Shown here: positions 15,709 through 23,394 of the stretch, piece after piece
Layout: every line of letters begins with the position of its first letter
Numbering within the stretch: position 1 is the stretch's first letter
Source: Elusimicrobiota bacterium
Lineage (GTDB): Bacteria > Elusimicrobiota > Elusimicrobia > Elusimicrobiales > UBA9959
Reading direction: 5' to 3'
Length of the DNA stretch: 64,000 bases
NCBI GenBank assembly: GCA_016234365.1
Contig: JACRER010000016.1
Coordinates: 21,804-85,803 of the forward strand
Made by a program: the position numbers and the translations under genes
The notes under the pieces: model-generated
Told to the model about the DNA's origin: nothing
What the model saw: the letters and a program-made list of their open reading frames with translations, nothing else
The model's database searches: none

Positions 15709-16905
15709 TCAGGCCGAGCAGCCCTTGTTGCCGCAGGGCGGCAGGCCTTTGTGTTTCTCGGCTATCTGGGCGGCCAGCTCGTCTATCTGCCCCAGGTCGG
15801 CTTCCGTCGGCATGCCCTTAACGAGCACGGTCTTCAGAACCTCCGCCTTCAGGTTGGGGATGAGCCCGGCTATGGTCTCCGCGGCGCGGCCGCCCCAGCC
15901 GAAGGAGCCGATGACCGAAACGAATTTGGCCTTGGGCCGCAGCAGGTTGGCCAGGTGGGCGGCATAAACGGTTTTGGGATGCGGGCCGGTCAGCACGGTG
16001 GGCGTGCCTATCACTATGGTCGCCGCGTCCACCAGCGCCATGGCCACGCGTCCCTCGTCGAACTGGTCCAGGTTTATCTTTTCCGCGCAGACGCCGTGTT
16101 CCTGCAGGCGGCTCACCAGGCGGTTGACCAGCATGTAGGTGCTGCCGTGCATGGAGATGTAGGCCACCAGCGCTTTGCTTTTGGGCTCGCCCACGGCCCA
16201 GTCGCGGTAGATATCCATTATGAATTTCGTGTCGCAGTGCACCGGCCCGTGGCTGGGGCAGATGAACTCGATGTCGTACTTCGCCAGTTTCTCCAGGTGC
16301 GCCTTGATATTGGAGCGGAACGGCATCATGATCTCGGCGTAGTACCGCTTCATGGGCTCGTACACCACGGCAGGCTCCGAGAACAATTCCCCGGCCGCCA
16401 GGTGCGAGCCGAACAGATCGCAGGAGAAAAGCGTCTTATCCTCGCGCAGGTAGGTGCCCATGGTCTCGGGCCAGTGCACCCACGGCATATAAAGGAATTC
16501 CAGCGTCTTGCCGCCCAGGGAAAGCGTTTCCCCGTCCTTGACCTCTATGAACTTGTCCGCCGGGAGGTGCAGGTGCGTCATCAGGAATTCTTTGCACTTG
16601 GGGTTGGTGACCACCTTGGCCTGCGGGTACTTCTCCAGCACCAGCGGGATGGAGCCGGAGTGGTCCTGCTCGGCGTGGTGCGAGACCACGTAGTCTATCT
16701 TCGGCTCGTTCCTGAGAAAGTCGAACAGGGTAGCGGACTTCTCCGGGTCGGCGGAATCCAGCAGCGCGGTCTTCTCCGAGCCTTTAACCAGGTAGGCGTT
16801 GTAACTGGTGCCTTCCGGCAGGGGAATAAGCGAATCGAAGAGATGCCTGTTGAAATGGTTTACGCGCAGGGAGAATACGCCGTCGGTGATCTTAACTGGT
16901 TTCAT
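15709..16905 (-). CDS. Flavodiiron protein (A-type flavoprotein, FprA family)
   Basis: 398 residues, the normal two-domain length. The N-terminal metallo-beta-lactamase-like domain carries the di-iron ligands H77-x-E79-x-D81-H82 in SHHAEQDHSG, H144 in WVHWPE, D163 in SCDLFG and H219 in CPSHGPVH. The C-terminal flavodoxin domain starts around 250 (YISMHGSTYML) and binds FMN. These soluble enzymes reduce O2 to water or NO to N2O, with electrons from rubredoxin or a similar carrier, and protect anaerobes from oxygen or nitrosative stress. No rubredoxin gene is adjacent. The C-terminus has an extra Cys pair (CGNKGC). GGAGGCGAC precedes the ATG. Confidence 0.93.
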   Translation of the reverse strand: MKPVKITDGVFSLRVNHFNRHLFDSLIPLPEGTSYNAYLVKGSEKTALLDSADPEKSATLFDFLRNEPKIDYVVSHHAEQDHSGSIPLVLEKYPQAKVVTNPKCKEFLMTHLHLPADKFIEVKDGETLSLGGKTLEFLYMPWVHWPETMGTYLREDKTLFSCDLFGSHLAAGELFSEPAVVYEPMKRYYAEIMMPFRSNIKAHLEKLAKYDIEFICPSHGPVHCDTKFIMDIYRDWAVGEPKSKALVAYISMHGSTYMLVNRLVSRLQEHGVCAEKINLDQFDEGRVAMALVDAATIVIGTPTVLTGPHPKTVYAAHLANLLRPKAKFVSVIGSFGWGGRAAETIAGLIPNLKAEVLKTVLVKGMPTEADLGQIDELAAQIAEKHKGLPPCGNKGCSA

Positions 16906-16950
16906 GTCGCCTCCGATATGTGGCTATGGCTATATTTTATCAAAACGCCG

Positions 16951-18303
16951 TCAGGGCAGGGCGTCCAGCAGCTGCCGCGCAAAATCCGCCAGCGTGGCGT
17001 CGCGCGCGCCCAGCACCGCCACTATGTCGCCGGGGGCGGCGAGCCGGGCCAGGACGCCGGGGATTTCCGAGCGGTTCTCGTAAAAAGCCGTCTTATGGCC
17101 CTTTGCTGCCACCGCGTCGGCGATGTCTTTCGAGGAGATATTCTTGTTGACCGTGCCGCCGGCGTAATAGATCTCCGGCATCAGCAGCATATCGTTGTCC
17201 GCCAGGCCGGCGGCGAAACTCTCTATCAGTTCGTTTTTCAGCAGGCGCGTAGGGGCAAAGCCGTGCGGCTGGTATACCACCAGCAGCCGGCGGCCGGGCG
17301 CCTGGTGCAGGGCCTTGAGCACGGCGGCTATCTTGGCCGGGTTGTGGGCGTAATCGTCCACCACCGTAACGCCCTTCTTCTCCCCCACCAGCACAAAGCG
17401 CCGCTCTACCCCGCGGAAGCCGGCCAGCCCCGCGGCGGCGGCGGAGAGTTTTACGCCGTAAGCGGCGCCGGCGGCGCAGGCGGCCAGCGCGTTCTCTATA
17501 TTGTAAAGTCCCGGCGCAGGCAGGCGGAACGGCACGCCGTTAACTTTAAATTCGGAAGAAAAAGGTCCGGCTTTTATCTCCGTCACTTTCCAGTTCCCGG
17601 CGTCAAAGCCAAAAAGTTCCGCCCCCGGCAGCAGTTCCCTGGCGGGTTTGTCGTCAGCGTTCACCAGCGTCCGGCCGCAGTTGCCGGCGAATTCCCGGAA
17701 GATCTTGTTAAGTTCGGTCACTTCCTTGTGGTCTTTGCTGATGTTCAGAAGCACGCCGGTTTTGGCCTTGTAGCGGACAATGGTCCCGTCGGATTCGTCG
17801 GCTTCTACCACCAGCACCTTACCCTTGCCGCGCCAGGCGTTGCCTATCAGGCCGCGCTCCTTAAGCGCGCCCAGCGCGCCGCCGGTAATTATGGAAGGCG
17901 AAAGCCCCCCGGCCTCGAGCACGGCGAAGGCCATGGCGGCCGCGGTGGACTTGCCGCTGGTGCCGGCCACGGCTATGGTGTCGAAGGAATTGACGTAGGA
18001 AGCCAGCAGTTCCGAACGGTGGCTTATCTTTACGCCGCCGGCTTTAGCGGCTACGACTTCGGGGTTGGTGTCCTCTATGGCGGTGGAAAGGGCGAGTTCG
18101 GCGGTTTGGGCGGTAATGCCGGAACCGTCCTGGGGAAATATCTTCACGCCGAGTTTCTCAAGAGCGGCCTTCACGCCCAGGTTGCGGCCCCTGTCAAAGT
18201 CCCTGTCGGAGCCGCTGACCGGGCGCCCCTCCATGGCCGCCACCTGCGCCAGCGCGCTCATGCCCACGCCGCCGATACCCGAAAAATGGATGGTATTTTT
18301 CAC
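16951..18303 (-). CDS. MurC-like Mur ligase
   Basis: 450 residues with the full three-domain Mur ligase plan. The N-terminal GIGGVGMSALA at 10-20 is typical of MurC/Mpl, which bind UDP-MurNAc and add the first peptide-stem residue. The ATP loop reads GTSGKST (114-120), not the GTHGKTT usual in MurC. EADESDG (about 167-173) is followed by ISKDHKEVTEL where classical MurC has an NIExDH motif. A C-terminal domain with DDYAHNPAKI follows. It may be the cell's MurC or a divergent paralogue, since no other cell-wall genes are adjacent. The start is a GTG with no clear Shine-Dalgarno; a promoter places the transcript start very near it. Confidence 0.75.
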   Translation of the reverse strand: MKNTIHFSGIGGVGMSALAQVAAMEGRPVSGSDRDFDRGRNLGVKAALEKLGVKIFPQDGSGITAQTAELALSTAIEDTNPEVVAAKAGGVKISHRSELLASYVNSFDTIAVAGTSGKSTAAAMAFAVLEAGGLSPSIITGGALGALKERGLIGNAWRGKGKVLVVEADESDGTIVRYKAKTGVLLNISKDHKEVTELNKIFREFAGNCGRTLVNADDKPARELLPGAELFGFDAGNWKVTEIKAGPFSSEFKVNGVPFRLPAPGLYNIENALAACAAGAAYGVKLSAAAAGLAGFRGVERRFVLVGEKKGVTVVDDYAHNPAKIAAVLKALHQAPGRRLLVVYQPHGFAPTRLLKNELIESFAAGLADNDMLLMPEIYYAGGTVNKNISSKDIADAVAAKGHKTAFYENRSEIPGVLARLAAPGDIVAVLGARDATLADFARQLLDALP

Positions 18304-18310
18304 GCTTATT

Positions 18311-18339
18311 ATTATTCATTAATTGGAGGGCAGGGGCAA
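18311..18339 (-). promoter_or_regulatory. Promoter of the MurC-like gene, probably leaderless
   Basis: TTGCCC (18334-18339), a 17-bp spacer and AATAAT (18311-18316) on the minus strand. The -10 box ends 7 nt before the GTG start codon, leaving no room for a ribosome-binding site. Confidence 0.5.
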
Positions 18340-18370
18340 GTTCGACCTGATTTTTTGTAATATAAGTACG

Positions 18371-18574
18371 ATGGACTGCAAGAACGGCGCCAATCTGGAG
18401 GCTTGCACCTGCACTTACGAGTCGTGCCCCCGCAAAGGCTCCTGTTGCGACTGCGTAGACTACCACCGGCGCAACGGGGAACTGCCCGGCTGCTACTTCC
18501 CCCCGGAAGCCGAACGCACCTACGACCGCTCCTTCGCTAATTTCGCGCGCGCCACAAAAAAGGAACTGACATGA
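18371..18574 (+). CDS. DUF6485-like small Cys-rich protein
   Basis: 67 residues from the ATG at 18371 (MDCKNGANLEACTCTYE). Eight cysteines are arranged as C3, C12, C14, CPRKGSCCDC and a late C before YFPPEAERTYDR. This matches my recollection of the small conserved DUF6485 family in anaerobes. The cysteines suggest metal binding, but the function is unknown. There is no Shine-Dalgarno; a TATAAG/TAATAT box lies 4-7 bp before the ATG, so the mRNA may be leaderless. The stop overlaps the RidA start (ATGA), implying translational coupling. Confidence 0.75.
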   Translation: MDCKNGANLEACTCTYESCPRKGSCCDCVDYHRRNGELPGCYFPPEAERTYDRSFANFARATKKELT

Positions 18575-18948
18575 AAAAAATAATTTCCACCAAGAACGCC
18601 CCCGCCGCCATAGGCCCGTACTCCCAGGCCACGGAAGCCAACGGCTTCATCTTCATCTCCGGCCAGCTGCCGGTGGACCCGGCCACAGCCGCCATGGCGC
18701 CCGCCGATATCCGCGCCCAGACCGAAGCGGTGCTCAAGAATTTGGAAGCCATCCTGGTCTCCGAAGGCCTGACGCTCGCTAATGTCCTGAAGACCACCGT
18801 CTTCATGACCGACCTGGGCCAGTTCGGCCAGATGAACGAGGTTTACGGCAGGTTCTTCCCGGCCAATCCCCCCGCCCGAGCCACCATAGAAGTCAAGGCG
18901 CTGCCCAAGGCCGCGCTGGTGGAGATAGAAGCCGTGGCCGCCAGGTAA
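18571..18948 (+). CDS. ridA: RidA family enamine/imine deaminase
   Basis: 125 residues, the standard length. The N-terminal IGPYSQA and FISGQLPVDP, and PARATIEVKALPK near the C-terminus, are family signatures. The Arg in PARAT is the residue that holds the substrate carboxylate. RidA proteins form soluble trimers and hydrolyse reactive 2-aminoacrylate and related enamines released by PLP enzymes, protecting other PLP enzymes. The gene overlaps the upstream small Cys-rich protein gene by 4 nt and is followed 3 bp later by malQ, so it belongs to a plus-strand run ending at 22326. Confidence 0.93.
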   Translation: MKKIISTKNAPAAIGPYSQATEANGFIFISGQLPVDPATAAMAPADIRAQTEAVLKNLEAILVSEGLTLANVLKTTVFMTDLGQFGQMNEVYGRFFPANPPARATIEVKALPKAALVEIEAVAAR

Positions 18949-18951
18949 CCC

Positions 18952-20511
18952 ATGCACCCGCTGTTAGAACGAAAACACACCGGCACGCTGTTCCCCCTGT
19001 TCTCCATGCGTTCCAAGAAGGACTGGGGCATAGGCGATACTTCCGCCATGGCGCTCTGGTTCAACGCGCTGAAGGCGCTGAACATAGACCTGCTGCAGGT
19101 GCTGCCCATTAACGAGATGCCCCCCGGCGTCTCCTGCCCCTACACCGCCCTCTCCGCTTTCGCGCTGGACCCCATTTACATAGCCGTAGAAGACATCCCC
19201 GAGCTTAAAGATTTCCCCGAGCTCCTGGAAGAGCTGAACTCCCGCAGGTTCCAGGCGGGCCTCAAGCAGCTGCGCATCTCCAAGACGGTCATGTACAACG
19301 AGGCGCGCCACCTGAAGTTCTCCACGCTGTGGAAGATCTACACCGCCTTCCACCAGCGCCACGTCCTCAAGGATTCCCCGCTCGCCGGAGAATTCCGCGC
19401 CTTCTGCCAGGCCAACGCCGGCTGGCTGGAGGATTACGCCGCTTTCCGCCGTCTTAAGGACACTCACAACTGGACCTCCTGGACCCATTGGGAAGGGCCG
19501 CTCAAGACCCGCGACCCGCAGGCGCTCAAAGAACTGCACGGCCGCGAGGAGCTGCAGGTGCTGTTCTTCAAGTACCTGCAGTGGACCATCCACCGCCAGT
19601 GGACCGCCGCCAAGGCGCGCGCGGGAAAACTCGGCATCAGCCTGCTGGGCGACCTGCCGTTCATGGTGAACCAGGAAAGCTCCGACGTCTGGGCCCGCCA
19701 GGGCGAGTTCGACATCGACAGCGAAATAGGCGCCCCGCCGGACGCGTTCAGCGATACCGGCCAGCGCTGGGGGCTGCCGGCTTATAACTGGAGCGCGGTG
19801 GAGAACAACAATTTCGACTGGTGGCGCTCCAAGGTAAAGAAAGCCTCCGAGTTCTACGACCTGTTCCGCATCGACCACATGGTGGGCTTCTTCCGCACCT
19901 GGGTCATACCGCGCGACGCGGCCAGGAAACCCGATTTCGACATCACGGACGCGCCGGGCCAGCGCGCGCGCGGGCGCCGCTTTTTACAGGCGGTCGCCGG
20001 GGCCAGCCCCATGCTGCCGGTGGCCGAGGACCTGGGCCTCATCCCGCCTTACGTCGGGGAAGTGCTGCGCGAGCTCAACGTCCCCGGCTACAAGGTGATG
20101 CGCTGGGAAAAGAACAAGGACGGCGACTACACGGACCCGGCCACCTACCACCCGGTCTCGCTGGCCACTTCCTCCACGCACGACAACGAGCCTCTGGCCG
20201 ACTGGTGGGACACGGTGGACCACGCGGAGAAAAAACTTTTCTGGAAGCTGGTCTCCGGGGAGACCGGCAAGCCGCCCCTGTTCTCCAAAGCCAGGGAAAA
20301 GGCGCTGGGCAAACTGCTGGGCGCCGGTTCGCGCATAGTCATCCTGCCCATCCAGGACATCTTCGGTTCCAGGGAACGGGTGAACACCCCCGGCACGCTG
20401 GGCGACCACAACTGGACCTACCGGTTCCCCACCGCCGCCGAGGATTTCCTTAAGAAGCACGCCGACACGGCGGAGTCCTTCTCCGCCCTGGTAAGGGAGC
20501 ACCGCAAATGA
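18952..20511 (+). CDS. malQ: 4-alpha-glucanotransferase (amylomaltase)
   Basis: 519 residues, glycoside hydrolase family 77. It transfers alpha-1,4-glucan segments between maltodextrins or glycogen-derived chains in the cytoplasm. The N-terminal SKKDWGIGDTSAM and LLQVLPINE, the FDIDSEIGAPPDAFSDTGQ segment, the LFRIDHMVGFFR region with the catalytic nucleophile Asp, PVAEDLGLIPPYV with the acid/base Glu and the late STHDNEPLADWW are all characteristic. The ATG overlaps nothing upstream but lies only 3 bp after ridA. The stop overlaps the TatT-like gene by 4 nt. No other glycogen gene is in the window. Confidence 0.95.
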   Translation: MHPLLERKHTGTLFPLFSMRSKKDWGIGDTSAMALWFNALKALNIDLLQVLPINEMPPGVSCPYTALSAFALDPIYIAVEDIPELKDFPELLEELNSRRFQAGLKQLRISKTVMYNEARHLKFSTLWKIYTAFHQRHVLKDSPLAGEFRAFCQANAGWLEDYAAFRRLKDTHNWTSWTHWEGPLKTRDPQALKELHGREELQVLFFKYLQWTIHRQWTAAKARAGKLGISLLGDLPFMVNQESSDVWARQGEFDIDSEIGAPPDAFSDTGQRWGLPAYNWSAVENNNFDWWRSKVKKASEFYDLFRIDHMVGFFRTWVIPRDAARKPDFDITDAPGQRARGRRFLQAVAGASPMLPVAEDLGLIPPYVGEVLRELNVPGYKVMRWEKNKDGDYTDPATYHPVSLATSSTHDNEPLADWWDTVDHAEKKLFWKLVSGETGKPPLFSKAREKALGKLLGAGSRIVILPIQDIFGSRERVNTPGTLGDHNWTYRFPTAAEDFLKKHADTAESFSALVREHRK

Positions 20512-21314
20512 AGAAACTCCTGCTGCCGCTTTTAGCCGCCGGGCTGGGCGCCTGCTCGCTCAACCACACCGCCGCGCGCGTCACTTCCGGCGTGATAGAC
20601 AAGGGGCTGCCCGCCGTATTCAGCCAGTCGGACCCGCAGTACGTCAGGGAGGCCCTGCCGGCCAACCTGCAGCTCATGGAGATCCTGCTTAAGAGCGACC
20701 CGCAGAATAAAAAAATGCTGGTCAACGCCGCGCAGGGCTTCTGCGGTTACGCTCTGCTCTACCTGGAGGACGAGGACACCGCCCGCGCTTCCGCTTTCTA
20801 CGCCAAAGGCGAGGCCTATTCCGCGCGCGCGCTCAAAGGCCTGACGCCGGACAAGGCGCGCAAGGCCGACGTGCCGCCGCTGTTCTGGAACACTTTCTGC
20901 AAGGCCCTCTACATCAACATAAACCGCGACAAGCCGGAGGCCGTGGCCGAACTGCCCGGCATAGAACCGGCCGCGCAGCGCCTGCTGGCGCTGGACCCGG
21001 CCTATTACTACAACGGCGCGCAGGCCGTTATGGGCGCCTACTATTCCATCCGCCCGCGCATTTTCGGCGGCGACCCGGACAAGGCCAAGGCTTATTTCGA
21101 GGCCGCACTCAAAGGCGCCGGAGAGAATTTTTTGCTCAACCGGTTCATGTACGCCAAGATGGCCGCCGTGGCGGCGCAGGACCCGGAACTTTTCGAACGC
21201 CTGCTGAACTCGGTGCTCGAGGCCCCCGCCGTGGACGGCGAAACGCGCCTGCCCGACGAAGTGGCCAAGCTGAAAGCCAAGAAACTGCTGGAGAAAAAAG
21301 ATGACCTCTTCTAA
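20508..21314 (+). CDS. TRAP-associated TatT-like TPR lipoprotein
   Basis: 268 residues. The signal sequence ends in LLAAGLGAC, a good lipobox, so the mature protein is probably a lipoprotein anchored at Cys16. The rest is alpha-helical and TPR-like, and resembles the TatT subunit described in Treponema. There TatT binds the TRAP substrate-binding subunit and may pass hydrophobic ligands to it. The gene overlaps malQ by 4 nt upstream and the DctP-type gene by 14 nt downstream, supporting a TatT-TatP pair. The matching permease genes are not here but 9 kb downstream. Confidence 0.82.
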   Translation: MKKLLLPLLAAGLGACSLNHTAARVTSGVIDKGLPAVFSQSDPQYVREALPANLQLMEILLKSDPQNKKMLVNAAQGFCGYALLYLEDEDTARASAFYAKGEAYSARALKGLTPDKARKADVPPLFWNTFCKALYININRDKPEAVAELPGIEPAAQRLLALDPAYYYNGAQAVMGAYYSIRPRIFGGDPDKAKAYFEAALKGAGENFLLNRFMYAKMAAVAAQDPELFERLLNSVLEAPAVDGETRLPDEVAKLKAKKLLEKKDDLF

Positions 21315-22326
21315 ACTGCTGTCCGCCGCCCTGCTCGCCGCCATCCTGGCCCTGCCTCTCAGGGCGCAGGACCCCGCCCCCGCCGGCGGCGCCATGGTAA
21401 AGTTCGCCACGCTGGCTCCGGACGGCTCCACCTGGATGAAGGCCATGAAGCAGTTCACCGACGAGACCACCGCCAAGACCGCCGGCCGCGTCAAATTCAA
21501 GATCTACGCCGGCGGCGTGTCCGGGGACGAGAAGGACGTGGTGCGCAAGATCCGCCTGGGCCAGCTGCAGGCCGGCGGGTTCACCGGGGTGGGCATAGGC
21601 GAGATCGCCCCCGAGGCGCGCCTGCTGGACACCCCGTTCCTTTTCAAGAACGCCAAAGAGATAGACCACGTCTACAAGACCTTCGACGCCGACTTCCGCA
21701 GGATCTTCGAGAACCGGGGCTACGTGCTGCTGGGCTGGGCGGAGGTGGGCAACGTCAACATCTTCTCCACCACGCCGGTCACCAAACCCGAGGACCTGCG
21801 CAACGTGAAGATGTGGATCTGGGAAGGCGACCCCATAGCGGAGGCCACCTTCGCCGCGCTCAACATCAAACCCATCCCGCTCTCCATCACCGACGTGATG
21901 ACCTCGCTGCAGACCGGTATGATCAACGGCGTCTACGGTTCCCCCCTCTCGGTGATAGCGCTGCAGTGGTTCGCCCGCATGAAGTACGTTTTCGCGCTGC
22001 CGCTCACCAACGCCTCCGGCGCCGTGGTGATCTCCAAAAAGACCTTCGACTCGCTGTCGAAGGAGGACCAGAAGACCATGCTGGCGCTGGGCGACAAGTA
22101 TTTCCGCGCGCTTACGCTTGCCAGCCGCAAAGAGAACGAGCAGTCCGTGGGCGTGCTCAAAAGCAAAGGCCTGACCTTTACCGAGCCGGCCACCGCGGCC
22201 GTGGCGGCCGAGCTGGAGAAGGCCGGCAACTCCGCCCGCCAGGCCCTGGTGGGCAAGCTCTACTCCAGGGAACTGCTGGACAAGGTCGAGGGCGCGCTTA
22301 AGGCCTTCCGCAGCGCCAAGAAGTAG
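21301..22326 (+). CDS. TRAP transporter substrate-binding protein (DctP/TatP type)
   Basis: 341 residues. A Sec signal peptide ends near LPLRAQ, and the protein then follows the DctP fold. VKFATLAPDGSTW, KFKIYAGGVSGDEKDVVRKI, LLDTPFLFKNAKEIDHVY and the late helix SKEDQKTMLALGDKY are family features. It binds a solute in the periplasm and delivers it to a DctQM permease driven by an ion gradient. The Arg that pairs with substrate carboxylates in classical DctP is not obvious to me, so the ligand may be non-acidic or hydrophobic, as suggested for TatP. The start overlaps the TatT-like gene by 14 nt. A terminator follows. Confidence 0.9.
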   Translation: MTSSKLLSAALLAAILALPLRAQDPAPAGGAMVKFATLAPDGSTWMKAMKQFTDETTAKTAGRVKFKIYAGGVSGDEKDVVRKIRLGQLQAGGFTGVGIGEIAPEARLLDTPFLFKNAKEIDHVYKTFDADFRRIFENRGYVLLGWAEVGNVNIFSTTPVTKPEDLRNVKMWIWEGDPIAEATFAALNIKPIPLSITDVMTSLQTGMINGVYGSPLSVIALQWFARMKYVFALPLTNASGAVVISKKTFDSLSKEDQKTMLALGDKYFRALTLASRKENEQSVGVLKSKGLTFTEPATAAVAAELEKAGNSARQALVGKLYSRELLDKVEGALKAFRSAKK

Positions 22327-22350
22327 TTATCTTATCCCCGGGAATTACAA

Positions 22351-22375
22351 AAGGCCCGGGCAACCGGGCCTTTTT
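22351..22375. terminator. Intrinsic terminator between converging genes
   Basis: A GGCCCGG/CCGGGCC stem (22353-22359 with 22364-22370) has a GCAA loop and TTTTT at 22371-22375. An A-run on the other side allows use by the minus-strand operon ending at 22399. Confidence 0.85.
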
Positions 22376-22398
22376 GCATCGAGTGCCCCCCACTTTCG

Positions 22399-23394
22399 CT
22401 AATCGTGCTTACCGTTGCCGGGTTTGCCCCGCTCGTCTTCGGCTTTGCCATCAAGGAACTTGATTAACCAGCCGGCGTCGTCTTTAATTATCTTGAGGGC
22501 CTCGTCGGTTATGACGCGGTGGCACTGTTTCTTGTGTTTGTGCCAGTCATCCCGGTCCCAGTCGCGGAAGAAATCCTTATAATCATCTTCGCGGCCGTGC
22601 TCTTTGCGGAAGGTGGACCACTCGCGTTCTTCGTCACAGGCATCAGGCTTGTCGCACTTGCGGCTGGCCAGTTCCAGGCGTTTCACGAAAAGCTTCAGCA
22701 CATTGGCCGCAGGCTTACAGCCCTTGGTCTTGGATGTCTTGTGCTTTTCACAAACGCCAGCCAGTTTCTCGGCCAGCTCTATGTTCTTTGTAAGGCTGCC
22801 CACGAACTTATCGTCGCCGAGCTGGTTGAGCTGCCGGGCCACAAGAACATCGTTGCGTAGCGTGTTAAAGACAACAGTCTTGGCCACAACAAGGGGCGGG
22901 GCATCCGGGGCAGGATTATATCCCACAGATAATGTCTCCGACTGCCCCATAGTCGAGAAGCCAAACGACTCATAAGGCTGCATTGTAAGATTCGATTTGT
23001 GGAAGTCGGCAAATAGCCGATATCCCCCAATTTGCTTCCCGACGATCTGTATTATATAGTTACCGGGCAAAGGTCTATGTATATACAATTCCCTATAGGC
23101 CGCTTCATCTCCCCCCCCCCCAGTATTATCCGCTATCCCCTCAACCGTGTAATTCGATTCCGGAATTTCATAAACTTCCTTTATCAGCAACGTTTCATTA
23201 AAAGGTGCCGCCGCATCATAACCTGTTCTGCGCCCCTGCGGGTCAATCACGACAACCTCAGCCGGAGTGTCTTGCGCTGTATTGGATGAGTTGTAAATAC
23301 GAATCGTAATACTGCTTCTGTCCTGCGCACTCGACAGTGCGGGGCACAAAAATATTGCGCTCAAAACAGACGCACAGAAATGGCTGTTTTTCAT
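22399..23394 (-). CDS. Exported protein with a poly-G tract, last gene of a three-gene operon
   Basis: 331 residues, not recognised. A signal peptide (about 1-23) is followed by a beta-rich region with IRIYNSSNTAQDTPAEVVVIDP and NYIIQIVGKQIGGYRLFADFHKS. The C-terminal half is helical and highly charged with many Cys, Asp, Lys and His residues. The 11-base G tract (23111-23121) encodes Gly-Gly-Gly-Gly at about residue 93, so slippage would truncate the protein. The ATG overlaps the stop of the C39-peptidase gene (ATGA), so translation is coupled. The N-terminal third is visibly richer in A and T than neighbouring genes. Confidence 0.7.
   Translation of the reverse strand: MKNSHFCASVLSAIFLCPALSSAQDRSSITIRIYNSSNTAQDTPAEVVVIDPQGRRTGYDAAAPFNETLLIKEVYEIPESNYTVEGIADNTGGGGDEAAYRELYIHRPLPGNYIIQIVGKQIGGYRLFADFHKSNLTMQPYESFGFSTMGQSETLSVGYNPAPDAPPLVVAKTVVFNTLRNDVLVARQLNQLGDDKFVGSLTKNIELAEKLAGVCEKHKTSKTKGCKPAANVLKLFVKRLELASRKCDKPDACDEEREWSTFRKEHGREDDYKDFFRDWDRDDWHKHKKQCHRVITDEALKIIKDDAGWLIKFLDGKAEDERGKPGNGKHD
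23111..23121 (-). repeat. Poly-G(11) homopolymer in coding sequence
   Basis: Eleven consecutive C on the plus strand, read as G in the sense strand of the exported-protein gene. Tracts of this length are typical slipped-strand contingency sites. Confidence 0.9.
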
